A DNA stretch of 64,000 bases. Origin: Ensifer sp. WSM1721. Lineage in GTDB: Bacteria > Pseudomonadota > Alphaproteobacteria > Rhizobiales > Rhizobiaceae. Shown here piece by piece: positions 46,829-56,182 of the stretch; within the stretch, counting starts at the first letter, position 1, and the number at the start of each line of letters is the position of its first letter. The notes beneath the pieces were generated by a model, which saw nothing but the letters and a program-made list of their open reading frames with translations, did not search any database and was not told the origin of the DNA. The translations under genes were made by a program, and so were the position numbers. The stretch is from NCBI RefSeq assembly GCF_000513895.2, contig NZ_CP165782.1:3086501-3150500 (forward strand), in the 5' to 3' direction.

Positions 46829-47635
46829 ATGCCTCTTTCCATTGCCACATGGAACATCAACTCCGTCCGCCTGCGCATGCCGCTGGTCGAACATTTATTG
46901 CAGACCTGGCAGCCGGACATCCTCTGCCTGCAGGAAACCAAGTGCCCGGACGACCAGTTTCCGTCGGCACCGCTGAGAAAACTCGGCTACCAATACATCG
47001 AGATGCACGGGCAGAAGGGCTATCACGGCGTGGCGACCATCTCGCGCCTGCCGCTCCATGAGTTGACAGACCGCCGCGATTATTGCGGTGTCGGCGATGC
47101 ACGCCACCTCTCCGTCGTCTTCGAAGCCGCCGGCAAGAGGATCCGCCTGCACAATTTCTATGTGCCGGCCGGCGGCGACGAGCCGGACCGCACGATCAAT
47201 CCGAAGTTCGGCCATAAGCTCGACTTCGTCGACGAGATGAAGCTCCTGCACGCCGAGGCCGAAGCGGGGATCTCGTCGATCCTCGTCGGCGATCTCAACA
47301 TCGCCCCGCTCGAGGACGACGTCTGGTCGCACAAGCAGCTCTTGAAGATCGTCAGCCATACACCGATCGAAACCGAGGGCTTGATCTCGGTGATGACGGG
47401 GGGCGCCTGGGTCGACCTGATGCGTCAGCACACGCCGCCGCCGGAAAAGCTCTACACTTGGTGGAGCTATCGGGCGAAGGACTGGACGGCTGCCGATCGC
47501 GGCCGCCGGCTCGACCATATCTGGTCCTCTGCCGATCTCGCGTCCAAGCTTCTTCGCGTCGAGATCCTCAAGGAAGCGCGCGGCTGGGACCGGCCATCCG
47601 ATCACGTGCCGGTGATTGCGCATTTCGAGTTTTGA
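46829..47635 (+). CDS. xthA: Exodeoxyribonuclease III
   Basis: 268 residues. EEP fold with SIATWNINSVRLRMPLV, LCLQETKCPDDQFP (metal Glu), NFYVPAGGDEPD, VGDLNIAPLEDDVW (Asp/Asn) and the terminal DRPSDHVPVIAHFEF (Asp-His). AP endonuclease and 3' exonuclease of base-excision repair. Complete and of normal length. Confidence 0.94.
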   Translation: MPLSIATWNINSVRLRMPLVEHLLQTWQPDILCLQETKCPDDQFPSAPLRKLGYQYIEMHGQKGYHGVATISRLPLHELTDRRDYCGVGDARHLSVVFEAAGKRIRLHNFYVPAGGDEPDRTINPKFGHKLDFVDEMKLLHAEAEAGISSILVGDLNIAPLEDDVWSHKQLLKIVSHTPIETEGLISVMTGGAWVDLMRQHTPPPEKLYTWWSYRAKDWTAADRGRRLDHIWSSADLASKLLRVEILKEARGWDRPSDHVPVIAHFEF

Positions 47636-47640
47636 GGCAC

Positions 47641-47866
47641 TTGCCCCTCTCCTCGGGTTTAACCCGAGGACTAGCCCTGCCCCGTTTGACGGGGAGAAGC
47701 GACTACAGCGCCGTGCGTCTTTCAGACGCACAAAGGACGCTGTAGCACTTTGCAGTGGGGTTTGCCGATCGCTCCCGCTAGACGCATCGATGAGGCGGGG
47801 CGGCGCCGCGAGTTCCCTTCGCCCCGCCTGAGGGGAGAAGGTGGCCTGCAGGCGGGATGAGGGGCA
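47641..47866 (+). repeat. CCCCTC-type repeat split by a RIME half (composite mosaic)
   Basis: Left part 47641-47698 (GCCCCTCTCCTCGGGTTTAA...CCGTTTGACGGGGAGAAG) and right part 47811-47866 (TTCGCCCCGCCTGAGGGGAGAAGG...GCGGGATGAGGGGCA) belong to the family at 22935 and 25748. Between them stands a RIME palindrome A (47703-47745) and 65 bp of other sequence. The region sits between two convergent genes. Confidence 0.65.
47703..47745 (+). repeat. RIME-type repeat, copy 7 (palindrome A only)
   Basis: CTACAGCGCCGTGCGTC...GACGCACAAAGGACGCTGTAG, very close to palindrome A of copy 2. No palindrome B follows; the linker CACTTTG is present and then similarity stops. Confidence 0.8.
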
Positions 47867-47884
47867 AAATCGCCGCCCATTCGC

Positions 47885-48340
47885 TTACGCAAACCGCCCG
47901 GCAAGCGCCTCGACACGGCGGATCATCGCCTGCAGGTTCTCGCGGATGCGGGCTTCGACCATCGCCGTCACTTCCGGATACTCCTCCAGCATCCGGCGAA
48001 AGAGCGGGCGGTTGATGCGGATCACCTCGCTGTCCTCCTCGGCTGTCGCGGTGAACTTGCGCTCGACCATCGATATCAAGGCGAGTTCGGACAAAAGCGC
48101 GCCGCGACCGACGGTCTGGATCTGTCGTTGCAGGCCCTCCGCATCCGCCTTCGAGAGCGCGAAGCTGCCGGCTGCGACGGCATAGGCGCAATCGGCCGGC
48201 GCGCCCTCGCGGAAGAGCTCGTGTCCCTTGGCGACGCGGCGCCGCTCGGCGCCGAAGGCGATCAATCTCAGCTTGTCCTCGCCGATATCGGCAAAGAGCG
48301 AGACGTTGGACAGGAGCGCGATGTCGTCATTGAGCGCCAA
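47885..48340 (-). CDS. Stand-alone cyclic nucleotide-binding domain protein
   Basis: 151 residues from TTG 48340, with GGAG 9 bp upstream; longer starts would be encoded by the repeat at 48360. The whole protein is one CRP-type sensor fold: LLSNVSLFADIGEDKLRLIAF, EGAPADCAYAVAAGSFALSK, GRGALLSELALISMVERKFTATAEEDS. There is no helix-turn-helix, so it is not a DNA-binding regulator itself. The phosphate-binding Arg of the cAMP pocket is replaced (SELALISMVERKF), so ligand binding is uncertain. Confidence 0.82.
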   Translation of the reverse strand: MALNDDIALLSNVSLFADIGEDKLRLIAFGAERRRVAKGHELFREGAPADCAYAVAAGSFALSKADAEGLQRQIQTVGRGALLSELALISMVERKFTATAEEDSEVIRINRPLFRRMLEEYPEVTAMVEARIRENLQAMIRRVEALAGRFA

Positions 48341-48359
48341 GCGGCAAATCTCCGGTTTA

Positions 48360-48452
48360 ATGCATGTCGCCCAAAGGTGCAGCGGTTTTGGGGCAGGAGC
48401 ATGCACAAAAGCAAACACCCAGAGCGCATCGCATGAGTCCGCTTTGATGCGC
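48360..48452 (-). repeat. Second repeat family, copy 2 (inverted)
   Basis: TGCATGTCGCCCAAAGGTGCAGCGGTTTTGGGGCA (in parts 48361-48405) is the reverse complement of the second palindrome at 37463, followed by GCGCATC...GATGCGC (48424-48452). It separates the cNMP-binding gene from the response regulator. Confidence 0.7.
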
Positions 48453-48453
48453 C

Positions 48454-49137
48454 TCAGGGAACGATCTTGTAGCCGCCGTTCTCTGTCACCAAAATCTCCG
48501 CATTGGAAGGGTCGCGTTCGATTTTCTGGCGCAGCCGGTAGACATGCGTCTCGAGCGTGTGCGTCGTGACCCCGGAATTGTAGCCCCAGACCTCTTCCAG
48601 CAGCACGTCGCGGGTGACGACCTTCTGGTCGGCGCGATAAAGATAGCGGATGATCGCCGCTTCCTTCTCGGTCAGGCGAATCTTCTGGCCGTTCTCCATG
48701 GTAAGCAGCTTCTGGCTCGGTTTGAAAGTATAAGGACCGACGCTGAAGGTCGCATCCTCGCTCTGCTCGTGCTGGCGAAGTTGGGCGCGGATGCGGGCAA
48801 GCAGCACTGCGAAGCGGAACGGTTTGGTCACATAGTCGTTGGCACCGGCTTCGAGGCCGAGGATCGTGTCCGAATCGGTGTCGTGACCGGTCAGCATGAT
48901 GATCGGCGCTTTAAATCCGCCCTTGCGCAGGAGCTTCACCGCCTCGCGGCCATCCATGTCCGGCAGACCGACATCCATGATGAGGAGATCGACCTGGCGG
49001 GCGCGGGCGGTATGGATCCCTTTGCCGGCGGTCGCCTCCTGCAGGAGATCGAACTCTTCGTAAAGGGAAAGCTGCTCTATCAACGTCTCACGCAGATCAT
49101 TGTCGTCATCGACAAGGAGGATGGTGCGCGTCGCCAT
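48454..49137 (-). CDS. cenR: OmpR-type response regulator, CenR/OtpR orthologue
   Basis: 227 residues from ATG 49137. Receiver domain with acidic pocket DDD (10-12), phospho-acceptor D55 (LLIMDVGLPDMDG) and Lys in YVTKPFRFAVLLARI; winged-helix output domain with GVTTHTLETHVYRLRQKIE. The exact phrasing (RETLIEQLSLYEEFDLLQEA; TGHDTDSDTILGLEAGANDY) matches CenR of Caulobacter and OtpR of Brucella, regulators of envelope integrity. No kinase gene is adjacent. Divergent from an L,D-transpeptidase gene. Confidence 0.85.
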   Translation of the reverse strand: MATRTILLVDDDNDLRETLIEQLSLYEEFDLLQEATAGKGIHTARARQVDLLIMDVGLPDMDGREAVKLLRKGGFKAPIIMLTGHDTDSDTILGLEAGANDYVTKPFRFAVLLARIRAQLRQHEQSEDATFSVGPYTFKPSQKLLTMENGQKIRLTEKEAAIIRYLYRADQKVVTRDVLLEEVWGYNSGVTTHTLETHVYRLRQKIERDPSNAEILVTENGGYKIVP

Positions 49138-49280
49138 GGGACAGTTCCTGTTTGCTTCCTGATTCAAAACTAACTCAAATGCCGCTGTTGGCAAGCGCGG
49201 CTACGGTTCCAAGCCCTGATATGTGCAACCGTGCTTATGATCGCCGCGAGATCACGGCAAAGCAAAAATTTGTGAGAATA

Positions 49281-49829
49281 ATGCGCAAGAAAACGTCGGG
49301 AGTAAGATCGAAGAAATCCCTGATCATCGTCAGGACCGCCCCGCGCAACCGAACACGCGCGCTCGTCCGATACGACTGCAGAACGGAGCAGGCGGCAATC
49401 GGGCGAGGCGGCGTCACGGCCTTCAAGCGCGAAGGCGACGGCGCCACACCGCGCGCCGCAATGAGACTGATCGGCGGCTACGTGCGTCGCGACCGCGTCT
49501 CGCTGCCGCCGACGCGCCTGCCGCTCAGGACAACGCGTCCGGACATGCTCTGGTGCGATGCGCCGCGACATGCCTCATACAATCGCCCTGTCAAAGCGCC
49601 CTTTGTCGCCGGCCACGAGAGGATGATGCGGGAGGATAGTCTCTACGATGTCTGTCTCGTCATGGACTGGAACATCTCGCGCCGACGGCGCAATGCCGGC
49701 TCGGCGATTTTCTTCCACATCGTTCGTCCGGGATATGACCCGACGGAGGGCTGCATTGCCGTCAGCCTGCCGGCGATGCGGCGACTGATCCGACAGATGC
49801 GTCGCGGTACGATCGTCAAGGTTGTATGA
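49281..49829 (+). CDS. L,D-transpeptidase family protein (YkuD domain)
   Basis: 182 residues from ATG 49281. The N-terminal 50 residues are strongly basic with no clear signal peptide; the YkuD-type core ends in IFFHIVRPGYDPTEGCIAVS, carrying the catalytic His and Cys (H...GCIAVS). Family members cross-link or trim peptidoglycan, usually in the periplasm; export of this one is unexplained, and the true start could be further upstream. Faces the cenR gene across about 140 bp, so CenR may control it; inference only. Confidence 0.78.
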   Translation: MRKKTSGVRSKKSLIIVRTAPRNRTRALVRYDCRTEQAAIGRGGVTAFKREGDGATPRAAMRLIGGYVRRDRVSLPPTRLPLRTTRPDMLWCDAPRHASYNRPVKAPFVAGHERMMREDSLYDVCLVMDWNISRRRRNAGSAIFFHIVRPGYDPTEGCIAVSLPAMRRLIRQMRRGTIVKVV

Positions 49830-49859
49830 TGCGACAGGCGGCCCGTCTGTCATTCGCCG

Positions 49860-50405
49860 CTATTCATCCTCATCGAGCATGCGCGGCGTCACGAACTGAA
49901 CGAGGCGGCCCGTGCCGGGCGCAATTTCCGACCACTGCTCGATGGTGAAATCGATAACGGCGAGTCCGGCCGTCGGGAACTTTGCCTCAAGACGTTCCAG
50001 CGCCACCGCGTTGCCGCTGCCGGCAAGGAGAAGCGCAAGCTCCGCCATGCCGGGATTGTGCCCGACGATGAGCAGCTTTTCGACCGTCGGCTCTACCTTG
50101 CGGATCACGTCGATCATGGCCGCGGCGGCGACCTCATAGATGCCGACAGCGTCGCGGGCTTCAACCTCATGCGGCAACGCCTCGGCGACAAGCTCCCAGG
50201 TTTCCTGCGCGCGCCGGGCGGTCGAAACAAGCGCAAGGTCGGGGATCAGTTCCTGCCTTGCCATGAAGGCGCCGATTGCCGGCGCCGCCTTCCGGCCGCG
50301 GCCGGCAAGCGGGCGACGATGATCGGCAACGCCGTCCGGCCAAGCGGATTTGGCGTGGCGGAGCAGCATGAGTCGGCGCGTCGGCGGTCTGGCGTCGTCG
50401 GGCAT
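49860..50405 (-). CDS. sixA: Histidine phosphatase SixA family
   Basis: 181 residues. Catalytic RHG motif LMLLRHAKSAWPDG at residues 12-25, STARRAQETWEL, and the second histidine in LLIVGHNPGMAELALLL. SixA removes phosphate from phosphohistidine in phosphorelay or PTS proteins. Its 3' end converges on the L,D-transpeptidase gene 30 bp away. Confidence 0.88.
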   Translation of the reverse strand: MPDDARPPTRRLMLLRHAKSAWPDGVADHRRPLAGRGRKAAPAIGAFMARQELIPDLALVSTARRAQETWELVAEALPHEVEARDAVGIYEVAAAAMIDVIRKVEPTVEKLLIVGHNPGMAELALLLAGSGNAVALERLEAKFPTAGLAVIDFTIEQWSEIAPGTGRLVQFVTPRMLDEDE

Positions 50406-50461
50406 GGGGCACTCCTCATGTGTCGCGCTGGGCCGTCCATTGTTGCATTGTCGCGGGCATA

Positions 50462-50486
50462 AAAAAAGCCGCCCCGAGGAGCGGCC
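50462..50486 (-). terminator. Intrinsic terminator after leuC
   Basis: On the minus strand GCCGCTCC, loop TC, GGGGCGGC and then seven T. It stands between leuC and sixA, so these are separate transcripts. Confidence 0.85.
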
Positions 50487-50490
50487 TATC

Positions 50491-50530
50491 GCATGCGTCC
50501 TTAAATCGACTCCGAATTAAGGACGCATGC
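50491..50530 (-). repeat. RIME-type repeat, copy 8 (palindrome B only)
   Basis: GCATGCGTCCTTAA and TTAAGGACGCATGC form a perfect 14-bp stem around 12 bases. The arms match palindrome B of the complete copies, with compensating changes that keep the pairing (GCGTCC/GGACGC instead of GTTTCC/GGAAAC). No palindrome A. Confidence 0.7.
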
Positions 50531-50547
50531 AGTAATTCAAATCCGGC

Positions 50548-51957
50548 TTATTTCCATTCGCGGATGTCGACGAAATGCCCGGCAATGGCCGCGGCGGCAG
50601 CCATCGCCGGCGAGACGAGATGGGTGCGTCCCTTGAAGCCCTGGCGGCCTTCGAAGTTGCGGTTCGACGTGGAGGCGCAGCGCTCGCCCGGCTTCAGCCG
50701 GTCGTCGTTCATCGCCAGGCACATGGAGCAGCCGGGCTCGCGCCAGTCGAAGCCCGCTTCCTTAAAGATCTTGTCGAGACCTTCGGCTTCCGCCTGTTCC
50801 TTGACGAGGCCGGAGCCCGGCACGATCATGGCCGAGACGGTCGGGGCGACCTTGCGGCCCTCCACGACCTTGGCGACGGCGCGCAGATCCTCGATGCGGC
50901 CATTGGTGCAGGAGCCGATGAAGACCCGATCGATGGCGATATCGGTGATCTTGGTGCCCGGCTTCAGACCCATATAGTCGAGCGCCCGCCACTTCGAAGT
51001 CCGCTTCGTCTCGTCCTGGATGTCGTCCGGATTGGGAACGACGCCCTGCACGGACACGACGTCTTCCGGCGAGGAGCCCCAGGAGACGATCGGCGGCAGG
51101 TTGGCGGCGTCGAGCACGACGACGCGGTCGTAATGGGCGCCCTCATCCGTGTGCAGCGTCTTCCAGTATTCGAGCGCCATATCCCAGGCCTTGCCCTTCG
51201 GCGCGCGCGGACGATCCTTGATGTAGGCGAAGGTCGTCTCGTCCGGCGCGATCAGGCCGGCGCGGGCGCCGCCTTCGATCGTCATGTTGCAGACGGTCAT
51301 GCGGCCTTCCATCGACAGCGAACGGATCGCCTCGCCGGCGAACTCGATGACGTGGCCGGTGCCGCCGGCGGTGCCGATCTCGCCGATGATGGCAAGAATG
51401 ATGTCCTTGGCGGTGACGCCCGGCGGCAACTGCCCGTCGACGCGCACCAGCATGTTCTTCGCCTTCTTCTGGATCAGCGTCTGCGTCGCCAGAACATGCT
51501 CGACCTCGGAGGTGCCGATGCCGTGAGCGAGCGCGCCGAAGGCGCCGTGCGTCGAAGTGTGGCTATCGCCGCAGACGATCGTCATACCCGGCAAAGTGAA
51601 GCCCTGCTCCGGGCCGACGATGTGGACAATGCCCTGGCGCTTATCGTTTTCGGAATAATATTCGACGCCGAAATCGGCGGCATTTCTGGCAAGCGCCTCG
51701 ACCTGGATACGGCTTTCCTCGTTCTTGATGCCGAGGTGGCGATCGGGCGAGGTTGGGACGTTATGATCGACGACGGCAAGCGTCTTTTCCGGCGCGCGGA
51801 CCTTGCGGCCGGCCATGCGCAGGCCCTCGAAGGCCTGCGGACTCGTCACCTCGTGCACGAGGTGACGGTCGATGTAGAGAAGACAGGTGCCGTCGTCCTG
51901 GCTGTGAACCAGATGATCGTCCCAGATCTTGTCGTAAAGGGTACGGGGTGCGCTCAT
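50548..51957 (-). CDS. leuC: 3-isopropylmalate dehydratase large subunit
   Basis: 469 residues. Aconitase fold; the three [4Fe-4S] cysteines are in [11 protein letters not shown] and [11 protein letters not shown], and [19 protein letters not shown] is intact. Works with LeuD, whose gene is 25 kb away. Preceded by a long leader region (51958-52200) with a small perfect hairpin. Confidence 0.97.
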   Translation of the reverse strand: MSAPRTLYDKIWDDHLVHSQDDGTCLLYIDRHLVHEVTSPQAFEGLRMAGRKVRAPEKTLAVVDHNVPTSPDRHLGIKNEESRIQVEALARNAADFGVEYYSENDKRQGIVHIVGPEQGFTLPGMTIVCGDSHTSTHGAFGALAHGIGTSEVEHVLATQTLIQKKAKNMLVRVDGQLPPGVTAKDIILAIIGEIGTAGGTGHVIEFAGEAIRSLSMEGRMTVCNMTIEGGARAGLIAPDETTFAYIKDRPRAPKGKAWDMALEYWKTLHTDEGAHYDRVVVLDAANLPPIVSWGSSPEDVVSVQGVVPNPDDIQDETKRTSKWRALDYMGLKPGTKITDIAIDRVFIGSCTNGRIEDLRAVAKVVEGRKVAPTVSAMIVPGSGLVKEQAEAEGLDKIFKEAGFDWREPGCSMCLAMNDDRLKPGERCASTSNRNFEGRQGFKGRTHLVSPAMAAAAAIAGHFVDIREWK

Positions 51958-52017
51958 GGCGATATATCCATCGAATAGTCAGAATAATGGAAAGAGCCAG
52001 CAGCAGCGGCCGGCGAA

Positions 52018-52034
52018 CTGATCGAAACGATCAG
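52018..52034 (-). promoter_or_regulatory. Hairpin in the leuC leader
   Basis: CTGATCGAAACGATCAG, a perfect 7-bp stem with a 3-base loop, 61 bp upstream of the leuC start. No T run and no leucine-rich leader peptide were found, so attenuation is not shown. The rest of 51958-52228 holds no further identified element. Confidence 0.3.
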
Positions 52035-52228
52035 GATAGGCGGCTGGTGAGCGCCCCTGAGACGCGCGCGAAAAAACGTGCCGGCAGACGCTTGTGGTCC
52101 TGCAGCACGACGATTCTCTGTTCGCGACATCCGAATTTGGATTCCATGGCCGGTGCTCATATCAATTTTTTGACAGCTCGGCAATCCGCGAGATCGAGGC
52201 GCGTCGTTGCACCACCGCGGTAAATATG

Positions 52229-52243
52229 ATAAGCAAACCTTAT
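52229..52243 (+). promoter_or_regulatory. Candidate operator of the MarR regulator
   Basis: ATAAGCAAACCTTAT is a perfect inverted repeat (arms of 5, spacer of 5) extended by imperfect GATAAG/CTTATTATC pairing. It ends 10 bp before the GTG start of the MarR gene, where a self-repressor would bind. Confidence 0.45.
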
Positions 52244-52253
52244 TATCTCCCCT

Positions 52254-52745
52254 GTGAACGATCCAATGCCGAGAAAACTCGAATCCGATACCATCGGGAT
52301 GCTGCTCACCGATGTCTCCCGGCTGCTGCGCGGCGCCTTCGATCGCAAGGTCAACGCGATGGAGCTCGGGATCACGCCCGGCGAGGCGCGCGCGCTGATC
52401 CAGGTGGCCGTGACGGAGGGGATCAAGCAGGCTGAGATCGCCACCCGGATGGGCATCGAACCGATGACGCTCTCGGCCTATCTCGATCGTCTCGAAGCGC
52501 TGGGGCTCGTCGCGCGCGTGCCGGATCCGGCCGACCGGCGCGCCAAGAATGTTATCGTCACCGACAAGGCCGACCCGCTGCTCGCCGAGTTGATGACGGG
52601 TCTGCGCGAAATGATGACGGCCTATACCGACGGTCTGGGGGACGAGGGACGGGAACTGTTGCGCAGCAGCCTCCGCATCCTGCGCGACAACCTTCGCCGG
52701 CTCGACCCATGCCTCGCCGGCAAGGAGAAGGGGACGGCGGAATGA
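52254..52745 (+). CDS. MarR family transcriptional regulator
   Basis: 163 residues from GTG 52254 (ATG 52266 is an alternative; neither has a good ribosome site). Winged helix: GITPGEARALIQVAVTEGIK, QAEIATRMGIEPMTLSAYLD (recognition helix), LVARVPDPADRRAKNVIVTD (wing). Small-molecule sensing repressor of the downstream exporter, whose start overlaps its stop as ATGA. Confidence 0.9.
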   Translation: MNDPMPRKLESDTIGMLLTDVSRLLRGAFDRKVNAMELGITPGEARALIQVAVTEGIKQAEIATRMGIEPMTLSAYLDRLEALGLVARVPDPADRRAKNVIVTDKADPLLAELMTGLREMMTAYTDGLGDEGRELLRSSLRILRDNLRRLDPCLAGKEKGTAE

Positions 52746-53980
52746 CCCGGCGCATGAGCGAGCGGCGCACGAGCATCATCGGCGCCTTCCTGGTAGCGCT
52801 CGGCCCGGTTTCGATGGCGCTCTACACGCCGGCGATGCCGGAACTCGTCCACGCCTTCGCGTCCAGCGAAGCGGCGATCAAGATGACGCTCTCGCTCTAT
52901 TTCGGCGGCTTTGCCTTCGCCCAGCTCGTCTCGGGCACGCTCTCGGACGTGATCGGCCGGCGACGGGCGACGCTCATCTTCATGGCGATCTATCTCGCTG
53001 GCAGCCTGATGGCGGCCTTCGCGCCTTCCATCGCGATGCTGCTCGCGGGTCGGCTCGTACAGGGAATCGGCGCCTCCGTCGGCATGACGGTGGCGCGCGC
53101 CATCGTGCGCGATCAGTTCACCGGCACCACGGCGGCGCGCATCATGAACATGATCGGCATGATGCTGGCGCTCGGGCCGGCGGTCTCGCCGACGCTCGGC
53201 GGCATCGCGCTCGGCCTCTTCGGCTGGCAGTCGATCTTCCTGCTGATGGTCGGCTTCGCGCTGATAGCCTGCTTCATCGTTCAGTTCTTCATGATCGAAA
53301 CGGTGACGCCGGACCGCAGCAAAGGGCGTGTCGGGCCCATCCTCGCGGCCTATGGCGAGCTGCTGGCGGATGGCCGCTTCGTCTCCTCTACCCTAGTGAT
53401 CGCCGGAGCGGTCGGCGCGCTCTACGCATGGGCGACCATGCTGCCCTTCGTGCTGATCGGGCAAGTCGGCCTGACGCCGACGGAGTTCGGCGTCGGCATG
53501 CTCATGCAATCGGGTCTGTTCTTCTCCGGCACGGTAACCGTGCGGCTCCTCATGCGCCGCTTCACGCCGCAGGCGCTCGTGCCAGCCGGCCTCGCCTTCA
53601 TCGGTGCGGCGAGCCTCGCCCTCGCCTTCAGCATGCACACGCTTGAGCCGACCTTCCTCCTGGTGATGGCGCCGATCGGCATCTATGCCTTCGGCATCGC
53701 CTTCGTCATGCCCTATATGATGACCGCGGCGATGGCGCCCTTCCCACATATAGCCGGCACTGCATCGGCGGTGATGGGTTTCATCCAGATGAGTGCCGGG
53801 CTTCTCGGCGGCGCGCTCGCAGCACTCGTCGGCGCACCGGCGTTGGCGCTCGGAACGATCATCCCGGGCTTCGGCCTCATCTCCATAGCAAGCTATGTCT
53901 GGTATCGAAGGACTGTCCGCCTAAATCCGCTGGCGGTGCCGGCTTCATCGGAGGAGCCGCTTCGCGACGCAGCCGAATAA
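52742..53980 (+). CDS. Multidrug efflux MFS transporter (Bcr/CflA type)
   Basis: 412 residues, 12 predicted membrane segments. Motif A SGTLSDVIGRRRATLI lies between segments 2 and 3, with LVQGIGASVGMTVARAIVRD after it, as in the DHA1 Bcr/CflA family. Exports drugs or metabolites by proton antiport. Translationally coupled to the MarR gene. Confidence 0.9.
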   Translation: MTRRMSERRTSIIGAFLVALGPVSMALYTPAMPELVHAFASSEAAIKMTLSLYFGGFAFAQLVSGTLSDVIGRRRATLIFMAIYLAGSLMAAFAPSIAMLLAGRLVQGIGASVGMTVARAIVRDQFTGTTAARIMNMIGMMLALGPAVSPTLGGIALGLFGWQSIFLLMVGFALIACFIVQFFMIETVTPDRSKGRVGPILAAYGELLADGRFVSSTLVIAGAVGALYAWATMLPFVLIGQVGLTPTEFGVGMLMQSGLFFSGTVTVRLLMRRFTPQALVPAGLAFIGAASLALAFSMHTLEPTFLLVMAPIGIYAFGIAFVMPYMMTAAMAPFPHIAGTASAVMGFIQMSAGLLGGALAALVGAPALALGTIIPGFGLISIASYVWYRRTVRLNPLAVPASSEEPLRDAAE

Positions 53981-53993
53981 GGGCAGAAGAAGA

Positions 53994-54030
53994 GAGCCGC
54001 GGCGGTTTGACCGGCCGCGGCTCTTGATTT
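53994..54030 (+). terminator. Hairpin between the MFS gene and argG (convergent)
   Basis: GAGCCGCGGC (53994-54003) pairs with GCCGCGGCTC (54014-54023) over 10 bp and is followed by TTGATTT on the plus strand. The T tract is weak in both directions. Confidence 0.6.
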
Positions 54031-54049
54031 GAGGTAATTTTCCCAGATC

Positions 54050-55267
54050 TCAGCGGTTGCGCGCGGCGAGCGTGCGCAGGCGCAGCGCATTGAGCTTGAT
54101 GAAGCCGGCTGCATCCTTCTGGTCGTAGGCGCCCTGGTCGTCCTCGAAGGTGACCAGCTTGTCCGAATAGAGCGACTTCGGGCTTTCGCGGCCGATAACC
54201 ATGACATTGCCCTTGTAGAGCTTCAGCGTCACTTCGCCTTCGACATGCTCCTGGCTCCTGTCGATCGCCGCCTGCAGCATCTCGCGCTCCGGCGAGAACC
54301 AGAAGCCGTAATAGATGAGCTCCGCATAGCGCGGCATCAGCTCGTCCTTCAGGTGCGCGGCACCCCGGTCGAGCGTGATGCTCTCGATCGCCCGGTGGGC
54401 GGCAAGCAGAATCGTCCCGCCGGGGGTCTCGTAGACGCCGCGCGACTTCATGCCGACGAAACGGTTTTCGACGAGGTCGATGCGGCCGATGCCGTTGTCG
54501 CGGCCGTAGTCGTTGAGCTTGGCGAGCAGCGTTGCCGGCGACATGCGCACGCCGTTGATCGAGACCGCGTCGCCGCGCTCGAAACCGACCTTGATGACGG
54601 TCGCCTGATCGGGTGCGGCCTCCGGGGAAATCGTGCGCATGTGCACATATTCCGGCGCTTCCTGAGCCGGATCTTCCAGGACCTTGCCTTCGGACGAGGA
54701 GTGCAGCAGGTTGGCGTCAACGGAGAAGGGCGCCTCGCCCTTCTTGTCCTTGGCGACCGGGATCTGGTGCTTCTCGGCGAATTCGAGCAGTTCCGTGCGG
54801 CTCTTGAACGACCAGTCGCGCCAAGGGGCGATGATCTTGATGTCCGGGTTCAGCGCGTAGGCCGAGAGCTCGAAGCGGACCTGGTCGTTGCCCTTACCGG
54901 TCGCACCGTGGGCGATCGCGTCGGCGCCGGTCTTCCTGGCGATGTCGATCAGGTGCTTGGAGATCAGCGGACGGGCGATCGAGGTGCCGAGCAGGTAGAC
55001 GCCTTCATAGACCGCATTGGCGCGGAACATCGGAAAGACGAAGTCCTTCACGAACTCCTCGCGGACGTCCTCGATATAGATCTCCTTGATGCCAAGCATC
55101 TCTGCCTTCTTGCGGGCCGGCTCCAGCTCTTCGCCCTGGCCGAGGTCGGCGGTGAAGGTCACGACTTCGGCGCCCAGCTCGGTCTGCAGCCATTTGAGGA
55201 TGATCGAGGTGTCGAGACCGCCGGAATAGGCGAGAACGACCTTTTTCACGTCTTTGTGCGATGTCAT
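54050..55267 (-). CDS. argG: Argininosuccinate synthase
   Basis: 405 residues from ATG 55267. ATP-binding [15 protein letters not shown] at residues 13-27, [17 protein letters not shown], and [13 protein letters not shown] are diagnostic. Joins citrulline and aspartate in arginine synthesis. A long in-frame extension upstream is not conserved and is excluded. Single gene; convergent with the MFS gene. Confidence 0.97.
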   Translation of the reverse strand: MTSHKDVKKVVLAYSGGLDTSIILKWLQTELGAEVVTFTADLGQGEELEPARKKAEMLGIKEIYIEDVREEFVKDFVFPMFRANAVYEGVYLLGTSIARPLISKHLIDIARKTGADAIAHGATGKGNDQVRFELSAYALNPDIKIIAPWRDWSFKSRTELLEFAEKHQIPVAKDKKGEAPFSVDANLLHSSSEGKVLEDPAQEAPEYVHMRTISPEAAPDQATVIKVGFERGDAVSINGVRMSPATLLAKLNDYGRDNGIGRIDLVENRFVGMKSRGVYETPGGTILLAAHRAIESITLDRGAAHLKDELMPRYAELIYYGFWFSPEREMLQAAIDRSQEHVEGEVTLKLYKGNVMVIGRESPKSLYSDKLVTFEDDQGAYDQKDAAGFIKLNALRLRTLAARNR

Positions 55268-55437
55268 GAGTCTGTCCGTCTGCTCTTCAAGGGCGGGCGA
55301 GGCCGCCGTGCAAAATCTGCGGCACTTTAGCCAGAACTTGAAGGGATACAAGCGGAACCAGCGGCATTCAGACGAATCTGCTGGCAAAAGCGGGTAAGCT
55401 TCGGTATCAGCAAGGATCAGCCGTCTGAGGAATAGCC

Positions 55438-56079
55438 ATGGATTTCGTCCCGAGCTTGCCGACCCTGCTTGCTTTTGCCGCCGCGAGCCTGCTTCTGGCC
55501 GCGACGCCCGGACCCGACATGACGCTTTCAATCAGTCGGGCGCTGGCGCAGGGAAAGAAGGCCGCGCTTTTCGTCGTGGTCGGAACCGGGCTTGGCATCG
55601 TCGTCCACACGCTGCTCGTCGCCTTCGGCATCTCGGCCCTCATCACCGCGTCACCGACCGCCTTCATGGTCTTGAAGACCGGTGGCGCCGCCTATCTCTT
55701 CTGGCTGGCGGTCCAGGCGATCCGCCATGGATCCAGCCTGTCGGTGAACAGGGTGGAAGAAGCGAAAGGTACGCCGCTTGCCAACGTCTCGACCGGCTTC
55801 TGGGTCAACCTCCTGAACCCGAAGGTCGTGATCTTCTTCATGACCTTCCTGCCGCAATTCGTGACCGCGAACGATCCGGCGGTCACCGGCAAGCTCCTGT
55901 TCCTCGGCTTCTTCTTCATCGTCATCGGCATGCCGGTGAACACGATGGTGGTGCTGGCCGCCGATTGGCTGGCGGGATGGCTGCAGCGCAACAAGCGCGT
56001 GATGCGGGCGATGGACTACAGCTTCGCCGGCGTCTTCTCCGTCTTCGCGGTGAAGATCTTCTTCACGCAGGCGCGCTGA
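55438..56079 (+). CDS. LysE family translocator
   Basis: 213 residues, six membrane segments. Family phrases: [26 protein letters not shown] near the N-terminus and [22 protein letters not shown] in the middle. Exporter of amino acids or homoserine lactones; substrate not readable. Divergent from argG, which hints at, but does not prove, amino acid export. Confidence 0.9.
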   Translation: MDFVPSLPTLLAFAAASLLLAATPGPDMTLSISRALAQGKKAALFVVVGTGLGIVVHTLLVAFGISALITASPTAFMVLKTGGAAYLFWLAVQAIRHGSSLSVNRVEEAKGTPLANVSTGFWVNLLNPKVVIFFMTFLPQFVTANDPAVTGKLLFLGFFFIVIGMPVNTMVVLAADWLAGWLQRNKRVMRAMDYSFAGVFSVFAVKIFFTQAR

Positions 56080-56182
56080 GTTCAACCACCCAAGCTGGTT
56101 AGGGCGGCGCGGGATACTGACCCCATATGATGAAGAATCCTTTTTCATTGACCGCGCGGCATGCGCCGCGCTATCAAGCATT

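Noticed and set aside
51958..52200. Leucine attenuator before leuC
   Set aside because: No leader peptide with leucine runs and no terminator with T tract was found; only a small hairpin is present.
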